A stretch of DNA of 7,684 nt, taken from contig JADFUQ010000447.1 in NCBI GenBank assembly GCA_015222065.1, positions 1 to 7,684 on the forward strand, given 5' to 3'. The notes beneath the pieces were generated by a model. It was not told the origin of the DNA. It saw nothing but the letters and a program-made list of their open reading frames with translations, and did not search any database. The stretch comes from Bacteroidota bacterium (GTDB lineage Bacteria; Bacteroidota; Bacteroidia; Bacteroidales; VadinHA17). The translations under genes were made by a program, and so were the position numbers. How positions within the stretch are numbered: the stretch's first letter is position 1; every line of letters starts with the position of its first letter. Shown one piece after another: positions 1 to 5,161 of the stretch.

Positions 1-6
1 AAAAGT

Positions 7-36
7 CAAAAGTATAATATCCTGATAATATATCAA
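7..36 (-). promoter_or_regulatory. Probable promoter for the gene left of the window (expected rpsB)
   Basis: On the minus strand there is a perfect Bacteroidota minus-7 box, TACTTTTG (14 down to 7), and a TTG minus-33 element (36 to 34) with a 19-base spacer, within the known TTG-N17-23-TAnnTTTG pattern. It lies in the non-coding stretch after the rpsI stop codon and points out of the left edge. In Bacteroidota the gene after rplM-rpsI is usually rpsB, often followed by tsf, so this would be a separate promoter inside the ribosomal cluster. The box match is seen; the target gene is inferred because it is outside the window. Confidence 0.55.
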
Positions 37-92
37 TCATACAATAACTTACAGGTCTGTTTATCGTTGACACAGTACTAATAAATAATAAG

Positions 93-479
93 TTATCTTT
101 TACTGAATTGAAATTTCTTTCTGGCGCCGGGTTGTCCGGGTTTTTTCCTCTCAACATGGCGTGAGTCTCTGGTTAGAAAACCGTTGGAACGAAGAGATGA
201 TCTGTATTCAGGGTCTATTTTAACTAGAGCTCTGGCAATAGCAAGGCGTAGCGCTTCGGCCTGACCATTAACTCCTCCACCATTTAAATTGGCTTTAATA
301 TCATATTTGCTGGTTGATTCAACAAGTGCCAGCGGTTCCATTATCCGGATATGAAGTTGTTTTGTAGGAAAGAACTTCTTGTAATCTTTTTTATTTACAG
401 TAATATTTCCTTTTCCATCTGTAAGATATATCCTTGCAACAGCAGATTTCCGGCGACCAATGGTGTTAATAACTTCCAT
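93..479 (-). CDS. rpsI: 30S ribosomal protein S9 (uS9)
   Basis: This is small-subunit protein S9 of 128 residues, the usual bacterial length. It binds 16S rRNA in the head of the 30S subunit, and its basic C-terminal tail reaches the P-site tRNA. Visible hallmarks are the N-terminal TIGRRKSAVAR (residues 6-16), the glycine-rich GGGVNGQAEALRLAIARAL stretch (67-85), LTRDSRHVERKKPG (102-115) and the invariant QFSKR ending (124-128). The ATG start gives the family's normal N-terminus. It begins 5 bases after the rplM stop codon, so the two genes are almost certainly co-transcribed and probably translationally coupled. No terminator-like hairpin is apparent after the stop; a probable new promoter lies about 60 bases further on. 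Nothing is odd about the protein. Confidence 0.98.
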   Translation of the reverse strand: MEVINTIGRRKSAVARIYLTDGKGNITVNKKDYKKFFPTKQLHIRIMEPLALVESTSKYDIKANLNGGGVNGQAEALRLAIARALVKIDPEYRSSLRSNGFLTRDSRHVERKKPGQPGARKKFQFSKR

Positions 480-484
480 ATTGA

Positions 485-940
485 TTATTTAATAGAATTC
501 AAATTGATTTTGTCAGGTTTTTGTGCTTCATACGGATGATTCGGCCCTGTAAGAACATGCAGGTTTCTATAAATAGCACTGCCAAGACGATTTTTCGGAA
601 GCATCCCTTTTACAGCATGTTCAACTACTTGTATTGGTTTCTTATTAAGAACATGCTCGATAGAACGAATTTTTTGTCCTCCGGGGTAACCAGAGTGGCT
701 TATGTATTTTTTATCGGTTAATTTGTTGCCTGTAAGCTTCACTTTTTCAGCATTTATGACAATAACATTATCCCCGCAATCAACATGAGGAGTGAAATAG
801 GGTTTATGTTTTCCTCGTAAAATAAACGCCACTTTTGAAGCCAGCCGACCCAAAATTTCATTTTCAGCATCAACCAGCATCCAATTCTTTTTAACAGTCT
901 TCTTATTGGCTGAAATGGTCTTGTAACTTTTAGTATCCAC
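485..940 (-). CDS. rplM: 50S ribosomal protein L13 (uL13)
   Basis: This is large-subunit protein L13, 151 residues, an early-assembling 23S rRNA binding protein. Recognisable blocks are LGRLASKVAFILRGK (residues 30-44), HVDCGDNVIVINAEKVKLTG (52-71) and the C-terminal signature VKGMLPKNRLG (110-120) followed by HVLTGPNHPYEAQKP (128-142). The start is GTG at 940, chosen because the resulting MDTKSYKTISANK is the normal N-terminus of Bacteroidota L13 and no ATG lies in frame just upstream. No Shine-Dalgarno sequence precedes it. The gene leads an rplM-rpsI operon read leftward, driven by a well-matched promoter at 1005-1033 with a short hairpin-containing leader. That leader could mediate feedback control, as r-protein operons often use, but this is inference. 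Confidence 0.98.
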   Translation of the reverse strand: MDTKSYKTISANKKTVKKNWMLVDAENEILGRLASKVAFILRGKHKPYFTPHVDCGDNVIVINAEKVKLTGNKLTDKKYISHSGYPGGQKIRSIEHVLNKKPIQVVEHAVKGMLPKNRLGSAIYRNLHVLTGPNHPYEAQKPDKINLNSIK

Positions 941-972
941 TATGTGCCTAAGTTTTTAATTAATACATCAAT

Positions 973-998
973 ACAATTTAAGGGTATGCTCAAATTGT
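973..998 (-). promoter_or_regulatory. 5'-leader hairpin upstream of rplM
   Basis: Read on the minus strand, ACAAUUUGA (998-990) pairs with UUAAAUUGU (981-973) in a 9-bp stem with one G-U pair, closing an 8-base loop GCAUACCC. The predicted transcription start (about 1000) places the stem at the very 5' end of the rplM mRNA, roughly 30 bases before the GTG start. No U-run follows directly, so it does not look like an intrinsic terminator. It could stabilise the transcript or be part of a ribosomal-protein autoregulatory leader. The pairing is seen; the function is inferred. Confidence 0.45.
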
Positions 999-1004
999 GG
1001 TTTG

Positions 1005-1033
1005 CAAAAATACAATTATTTTTATTATTACAA
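1005..1033 (-). promoter_or_regulatory. rplM-rpsI operon promoter
   Basis: The minus strand has a perfect TAnnTTTG minus-7 box, TATTTTTG (1012 down to 1005), preceded at an 18-base spacing by TTG (1033 to 1031). This fits the major Bacteroidota sigma factor pattern. Transcription would start near 1000, leaving a leader of about 60 bases before the rplM GTG codon. The strong match suits a highly expressed ribosomal operon. Confidence 0.7.
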
Positions 1034-1079
1034 CAATAAAGACAATAAATTATCTTTGTTTTTGTTATTGATTATGCTT

Positions 1080-1115
1080 TTGGTTTTTAACTAATAACTT
1101 ACAGCTTTATATTTG
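1080..1115 (+). promoter_or_regulatory. Candidate promoter for the O-antigen ligase-like gene
   Basis: TATATTTG (1108-1115) is a perfect TAnnTTTG minus-7 box. A TTG at 1080-1082 lies 25 bases upstream, slightly more than the usual 17-23. Transcription would start near 1122 and give a leader of about 17 bases before the ATG at 1139. A second perfect box, TATCTTTG at 1051-1058, lacks a well-placed TTG and is less likely. Confidence 0.4.
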
Positions 1116-1138
1116 TGAATTCAGAAATAAAATAACAG

Positions 1139-2740
1139 ATGTTTAATCATCGGATTATTAATCATTTGAATATCTATTTTCTGGGCCTGATCCTTCTTGC
1201 CGTTTCATTGCCCCTTTCGAAATTTGTTTTAAGTGTTTCGATATTCATCCTCCTGGGTAACTGGATACTTGAAGGAGAATTCAAGAGAAAAATAAATATA
1301 TTGAAAAACAGAAGCAGTGTTTTAATTATTTCCTCAATAGTTATTATTCATATTATCTGGCTATTCAAAACAGGTGATATTCAAAGCGGGTTACATGACA
1401 TTCAGATAAAATCACCCCTATTAGCTTTGCCGTTGATAATCGGAACATCCAGGGGGTTGGATAAGAAACAAATTAGTATAATTCTATCGTTTTTTATTGC
1501 AGCGGTTACAGTTGCATCATTGATCCTCGCTTTTATCTTCTTTGGTTTTTCCGGAATTGCAGTGGATAATATAAAAGAAGCATCAGTTTTTATTTCACAC
1601 ATTCGTTTTGCTTTAATGGTAAATGTTGCCATTTTTATTCTCGCACTGTTTGTATTTGATAACCCTTATTATAACCCATCCGTGATTGTGAGAATTATTT
1701 TTATAATCACCTTATTATGGCTGATAATTTTCCTGGTATTGTTTCAAACCTTAACTGGTATAGTGATTTTTGGTGTTATTGGCTATTTCATGGTTATGAG
1801 ATCAGTTTTAATAATTAAGAATCTTATTTTCAGGTATTTCTTGTTTGTTATATTAATTTGTATTGTCCCTGCATCTTTAGTACTCATCCATGGGGAGGTG
1901 ATTAAATATTATGATGTAGAAGAGGTAATACCGGATTCATTAGCCCTGTATTCCTCTAATAATAACATTTACCATCATGACCTTAGCCGGAAAGAAATAG
2001 AAAATGGGAAATATGTATGGATATATGTTTGCGAAGATGAGATCAGAGAGGAGTGGAATAAGAGAAGTGAATTAAATTTTAGTGGTTATGATCTTAAAGG
2101 CCATGAGATAAAATATACACTGGTGAGATTTCTTACCTCAAGGGGGCTGCGAAAAGATTCAGCAGCAATTTGGTTATTATCAGACAATGATGTGCGCAAT
2201 ATTGAAAAGGGAATAGCAAATTATATTTATTCTGATAAATTTAGTGCGAAAGCATTGATATACCGTATTATTTGGGAATTTGACCGTTACAGTAAAGGTC
2301 TTAATCCAAGTGGTCATTCGATAACTCAAAGGATAGAATACTGGAAAACAGGGCTTGAACTGGTTAGGAAAAATTTTTGGTTTGGTGTTGGTACAGGAGA
2401 TCTGCAGATGGCCTTTGATAAACAATATGAGGATGATAATTCAGTCTTAGATCCGGATTGGAGATTACGGGCACATAATCAATTTTTATCTTTTTTTATT
2501 GCTTTTGGAGTTTTTGGGTTTTTATATTGTGTTTTTGCCTTATTTGCTCCTGTAGTATTTGAAAAAAAGTATTGTGATGCAATTTTTGCAATAGTTTTTT
2601 TTATTAGCATATTATCTTTTCTAAATGAGGACACTCTTGAAACCCATACCGGAGCGACATTTTTTGCATTTTTTTATGCCTTGTTACTTTTTGGATTAAA
2701 GAATCAGTCGGCAGTCCACAGTCCACAAAAAAGCAAATAG
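1139..2740 (+). CDS. O-antigen ligase/polymerase-like polytopic membrane protein (Wzy_C/WaaL type)
   Basis: This 533-residue inner-membrane protein has hydrophobic segments at about residues 10-44, 60-75, 92-102, 112-138, 155-173, 182-220, 230-250, 449-473 and 479-520. Between the last two groups lies a large polar loop (about 251-448), predicted to be extracytoplasmic. Near the loop end are R398 in TQRIEYW, FGVGTGD (415-421) and H446-N447 followed nine residues later by GVFG (457-460). This matches the H[NSQ]-x9-G-x-x motif of O-antigen ligases, where the loop Arg and His are functionally important. Such proteins transfer or polymerise undecaprenyl-linked glycan on lipid A core or another acceptor. 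Ligase and polymerase cannot be separated from sequence alone. No other polysaccharide genes are adjacent; the gene sits alone, divergent from rplM. The last residues (about 523-529) are encoded by a 7-bp repeat and are probably dispensable. The ATG start directly precedes the first hydrophobic segment. Confidence 0.85.
   Translation: MFNHRIINHLNIYFLGLILLAVSLPLSKFVLSVSIFILLGNWILEGEFKRKINILKNRSSVLIISSIVIIHIIWLFKTGDIQSGLHDIQIKSPLLALPLIIGTSRGLDKKQISIILSFFIAAVTVASLILAFIFFGFSGIAVDNIKEASVFISHIRFALMVNVAIFILALFVFDNPYYNPSVIVRIIFIITLLWLIIFLVLFQTLTGIVIFGVIGYFMVMRSVLIIKNLIFRYFLFVILICIVPASLVLIHGEVIKYYDVEEVIPDSLALYSSNNNIYHHDLSRKEIENGKYVWIYVCEDEIREEWNKRSELNFSGYDLKGHEIKYTLVRFLTSRGLRKDSAAIWLLSDNDVRNIEKGIANYIYSDKFSAKALIYRIIWEFDRYSKGLNPSGHSITQRIEYWKTGLELVRKNFWFGVGTGDLQMAFDKQYEDDNSVLDPDWRLRAHNQFLSFFIAFGVFGFLYCVFALFAPVVFEKKYCDAIFAIVFFISILSFLNEDTLETHTGATFFAFFYALLLFGLKNQSAVHSPQKSK
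2705..2725 (+). repeat. Three tandem 7-bp units (CAGTCNN) inside a coding 3' end
   Basis: The units CAGTCGG, CAGTCCA and CAGTCCA follow one another directly. They fall within the last codons of the ligase-like gene and encode QSAVHSP just before its TAG stop. From memory, similar CAGTC-based degenerate heptamers occur between genes in many Bacteroidota genomes; that comparison was not checked. The repeat appears to have entered or grown at the gene end and supplies the C-terminal tail. Confidence 0.7.
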
Positions 2741-2779
2741 CGATTAAAAAATTTGCAATTAGCATTATTTATTTAAAAT

Positions 2780-2815
2780 TTTAGGCACTTTTAACTTTAG
2801 GCACTTTTAACTTTA
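2780..2815 (+). repeat. 16-bp tandem duplication in the ligase-guaD spacer
   Basis: The unit TTTAGGCACTTTTAAC occurs twice back to back (2780-2795 and 2796-2811), followed by the first four bases of a third copy. The copies are identical, which suggests a recent duplication or maintenance by slippage. Each repeat junction contains TAACTTTA (2792-2799 and 2808-2815), one base away from the TAnnTTTG minus-7 consensus. No well-spaced TTG was found, so a promoter role is only a possibility. Confidence 0.85.
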
Positions 2816-2835
2816 AAAACTGAGTAGTTACAAGA

Positions 2836-2849
2836 ATATATATATATAT
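2836..2849 (+). repeat. (AT)7 dinucleotide tract running into the guaD start codon
   Basis: Seven AT units occupy 2836-2849 and the last one supplies the A and T of the ATG start codon at 2848. The tract fills the place where a ribosome binding site would be. Changes in repeat number would alter the leader length without shifting the reading frame. Confidence 0.8.
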
Positions 2850-3315
2850 GAACCATAATGTTTTGATGAAAAAAGCCATTGAGCTTTCAATTAAGAATAC
2901 TGCAAATGGCGGTGGTCCGTTTGGTGCTGTAATAACAAGAAATGGTGAAATAATATCAAAATCTGTTAATCGGGTTACTAAAGATAATGATCCCACCGCC
3001 CATGCAGAAATATTGGCTATAAGGGAAGCTGCAAAAAAGCTTGAAACATTTGATCTGAGTGGCTGTATAATTTATTGTTCGTGCGAGCCATGTCCAATGT
3101 GTCTTGGTGCAATATACTGGGCAAGGATAAATAAGATATATTATGCTTGTAACCGGGCTGATGCAAAAAATCATGGATTCGATGATGAATATTTATATAA
3201 AGAGATTAATCTGCCAATCGGGCAAAGAGAAATTTCTTCTAAACAATTATTAAGAAAAGAGGCCCTGGAGGCATTCGAAAAATGGGAAAAGAACGGAAAG
3301 AAAACATTGTATTGA
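2848..3315 (+). CDS. guaD: Guanine deaminase-like CMP/dCMP-type zinc deaminase
   Basis: This 155-residue cytosolic enzyme belongs to the cytidine deaminase-like fold. It carries the zinc-binding and catalytic H52-A-E54 motif in DPTAHAE and the PCPMC motif with C82 and C85. From memory it resembles Bacillus subtilis guanine deaminase along its length: MNH start, GGPFGAVI (22-29), NDPTAHAE, CEPCPMCLGAIYWAR (79-93), GFDD (110-113) and a C-terminal Tyr, in a protein of about 156 residues. That family converts guanine to xanthine. TadA, the tRNA adenosine deaminase, is a relative, but the FDD block and C-terminal Tyr favour guanine deaminase. The ATG at 2848 is favoured over the later ATG at 2866 because it gives the family's MNH start. 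No Shine-Dalgarno is seen. Its TGA stop overlaps the start of the next gene by one base, indicating translational coupling to a DNA glycosylase. Confidence 0.85.
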   Translation: MNHNVLMKKAIELSIKNTANGGGPFGAVITRNGEIISKSVNRVTKDNDPTAHAEILAIREAAKKLETFDLSGCIIYCSCEPCPMCLGAIYWARINKIYYACNRADAKNHGFDDEYLYKEINLPIGQREISSKQLLRKEALEAFEKWEKNGKKTLY

Positions 3316-3839
3316 TGCATAAAAAGTTATTAAAAGAATTTTTTCTCAGAGATGTACTTGAAGTAGCTCCGGAATTGTTAGGGAAATATCTGGTAAGAAA
3401 TTATGAGACAAGTGGGATTGTCAGGTATCTTATTACGGAAGTTGAGGCATATAGAGGTGAAGAAGATAAAGCTTGCCATGCGAGCAAAGGGCACACAAAA
3501 CGAACCGGGATAATGTACCACGAAGGAGGTAAAATTTATGTCTATCTTGTTTACGGAATGTACTGGATGCTGAATATTGTTACAGGCGAAAAAGATAATC
3601 CACAGGCAGTATTAATAAGGGGAATAGAGAATTTCAAAGGTCCGGGGATATTGTCAGGAGAATTAAAAGTTAACAATTCATTTTATGGTGAGGATCTTAT
3701 TAATTCAAACAGAATATGGATTGAGAACAGCCACAAAAAGAATGATTTTTTTACTGCTCCAAGAATTGGGATCAATTATGCCGGTGATAAATGGAAAAAT
3801 AAACCCTGGAGATTTGTTTTGAAAGATTCTATTCATTAA
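3315..3839 (+). CDS. DNA-3-methyladenine glycosylase, AAG/MPG family
   Basis: This monofunctional base-excision repair glycosylase removes alkylated and some deaminated purines (3-methyladenine, 7-methylguanine, hypoxanthine) from DNA. It has 174 residues from the chosen start, somewhat shorter than many bacterial members because the segment after the IRGIE block is compact. Aligning by eye to human AAG, the key residues are present: catalytic E44 in VEAY, Y46, H55, Y77, the intercalating Tyr at Y80 in VYGMY, N87 and R102. The conserved C-terminal APRIGINYAGDKW (148-160) and PWRF (164-167) are also there. The start at 3315 overlaps the preceding TGA (TGATG) and gives a family-like N-terminus. 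An in-frame ATG at 3282 would add 11 residues and overlap the deaminase more deeply, so it is less likely. The stop lies 16 bases from the stop of the convergent gene, with no clear terminator hairpin between. Confidence 0.93.
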   Translation: MHKKLLKEFFLRDVLEVAPELLGKYLVRNYETSGIVRYLITEVEAYRGEEDKACHASKGHTKRTGIMYHEGGKIYVYLVYGMYWMLNIVTGEKDNPQAVLIRGIENFKGPGILSGELKVNNSFYGEDLINSNRIWIENSHKKNDFFTAPRIGINYAGDKWKNKPWRFVLKDSIH

Positions 3840-3855
3840 TAAATAGCAACCTGAG

Positions 3856-4998
3856 TTAATTACTATGCGAAGCTATATTCTTAACATTCCTGAGAAAAAA
3901 TTCTTGCTTAAAAAGTACATGTAGTCCAAAACTGTAATCAAAAATTGATCTTTCAATATCATAATATGATTCTCCTTGCAGAATAAACCTGACAAAATCG
4001 TCTAGTTCAATATGATAAGCAATAAAAGCTGTAAAAATATCTCTTGATGGATCGCCGGTATTACCTGTTTTTTTATAAACTGAGCTGAAAAGCGGATTGC
4101 CTTTTGGGGTTATAAACCTGTTCCCTTTCCAGTAACCCAGGGAAAAATCAGTCCGGTTTGTTTCCAAATAGGTTTTAAAATAAAAAGCTGTTCCTTTTTG
4201 ATAAGGATAGATTTCTTTTTTTGTTAAATCGTTAAAAGTAGAAAACAGTGTTCTAAAACCAATAACTTTTTCAGTTGACGTTTTAATTGAAATGTCAAGA
4301 CCTGTTGCTGAATTTAAATATGTTTCAACAGGAAGCGGAGAGGAATCTATTTGCCCGCCTTTATGTATCATTAGTGTTTGTAATGGAATTAAAGCGCGTA
4401 ATGAATTATCACTGTTATTAAAAGAAATCTCGGAAGATGTGCCAAATACAAGTCTTTCCCTGAAAGGGTCCCCCTTAGTAATAAATTGCTCCCAGTTTAC
4501 CCACAGATCAGATCTGAAATTATTAAAATTGAACAGAAATTGAGTACCGTTCTCTAAATTATGGGTATAATATTTTTCAAAACTCAACATATGATCTTCC
4601 ATTTGATGGTTTAAAGAGCCTTGCAGGGTGCCCAAAATAAATGTAAAATGTTTTCCCGGTTTATAGTGAAATGAAAAAGCAGGTAAATATTGTGAGAAAT
4701 GTTCAAGCCCGGAATATTTTAGAAAATGAATACCGGCTGAAAACATTGTTTTCTCTCCGGGCTGAAATTTCAGTTCGGGCTGTATAAAATATCCGATTAA
4801 TGTGTAACCTTCAGCAAATGGGGCAAAGTATTCGTTATTCCTTACAAAGTTTGCATTAGTGATTTTTAGACTTAGATTATTTTTATTTGCCGGATCAATT
4901 ATTATCTGATCCTGAAATATTGAATCCGTATATTGAGCTTTTGTAAACGGAATCAAAAAGAAAAAGAGTAAAACCATAAAATGAAAAGCACGGTTCAT
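3856..4998 (-). CDS. Secreted protein of unknown function, probable outer-membrane beta-barrel
   Basis: I do not recognise a named family for this 380-residue protein. Residues 1-21 form a signal peptide: a short basic start (MNR), a hydrophobic core (about 8-17) and a TKA-Q cleavage site after residue 21. The mature part has no long hydrophobic helix but many segments of alternating polar and hydrophobic/aromatic residues separated by short polar turns, for example around 84-95, 104-124, 151-171, 243-254, 269-290 and 319-345. This is typical of an outer-membrane beta-barrel with perhaps 14-16 strands. A late strand region (354-364) precedes a polar tail, so the family-typical terminal Phe is not at the exact end. 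Near the mature N-terminus D25-S26-I27 fits the Bacteroidota O-glycosylation motif D[S/T][AILVMT]. The gene has its own promoter and converges on the glycosylase gene. A porin or transport role is possible but unsupported. Confidence 0.6.
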   Translation of the reverse strand: MNRAFHFMVLLFFFLIPFTKAQYTDSIFQDQIIIDPANKNNLSLKITNANFVRNNEYFAPFAEGYTLIGYFIQPELKFQPGEKTMFSAGIHFLKYSGLEHFSQYLPAFSFHYKPGKHFTFILGTLQGSLNHQMEDHMLSFEKYYTHNLENGTQFLFNFNNFRSDLWVNWEQFITKGDPFRERLVFGTSSEISFNNSDNSLRALIPLQTLMIHKGGQIDSSPLPVETYLNSATGLDISIKTSTEKVIGFRTLFSTFNDLTKKEIYPYQKGTAFYFKTYLETNRTDFSLGYWKGNRFITPKGNPLFSSVYKKTGNTGDPSRDIFTAFIAYHIELDDFVRFILQGESYYDIERSIFDYSFGLHVLFKQEFFLRNVKNIASHSN

Positions 4999-5026
4999 AT
5001 AAGAATTATTCAGTATTGGGAATAAC

Positions 5027-5053
5027 CAAAATTAGTATAAAATACCAATCAAA
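5027..5053 (-). promoter_or_regulatory. Promoter for the beta-barrel protein gene
   Basis: On the minus strand there is a perfect minus-7 box, TAATTTTG (5034 down to 5027), with TTTG (5053 to 5050) upstream at a 15-base spacing, slightly short of the usual range. The transcript would start near 5020-5022 and give a leader of about 20-25 bases before the ATG at 4998. Confidence 0.5.
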
Positions 5054-5161
5054 TATTTTTTTTTAATTATTTTGCGAAACTATGTTATTAAATAGTTTAA
5101 TACTATTCAAATGAAACTGCTAAATTTGGAAGATTATGAAATCCCTATGCGTCAAATTAAT

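Noticed and set aside
351..721. Two plus-strand open frames of about 60 codons (351-539 and 521-721)
   Set aside because: They lie antisense to rpsI and rplM, whose identity is certain, and show no recognisable protein features.
1051..1058. Perfect TATCTTTG minus-7 box on the plus strand
   Set aside because: No TTG lies 17-23 bases upstream, and a closer box at 1108-1115 fits the ligase gene start better; AT-rich spacers produce such matches easily.
43..1104. Shared 12-mer AATAACTTACAG at 43-54 and 1093-1104, each in a promoter region
   Set aside because: For AT-rich DNA of this length a handful of 12-base matches are expected by chance, and the two copies sit differently relative to their promoter boxes.
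2180..2425. Minus-strand open frame of 81 codons
   Set aside because: It is antisense to the conserved C-terminal half of the ligase-like gene and has no family resemblance. The same holds for the minus-strand frame at 1402-1632.
2733..2756. Inverted repeat GCAAAT / ATTTGC around the ligase stop codon, considered as a terminator
   Set aside because: The stem is only 6 bp and AT-rich, the loop is 12 bases and no T-run follows.
2781..3174. Minus-strand open frames at 2781-2996 and 2956-3174
   Set aside because: They are antisense to the catalytic part of the deaminase gene; their composition is that of a shadow frame.
3840..3855. Bidirectional terminator between the convergent glycosylase and beta-barrel genes
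   Set aside because: The 16-base gap and its flanks show no stable hairpin followed by a T-run in either direction.
4292..4543. Plus-strand open frame of 83 codons inside the beta-barrel gene
   Set aside because: It is fully antisense to a long frame with a signal peptide and its own promoter; no independent start signals are seen.
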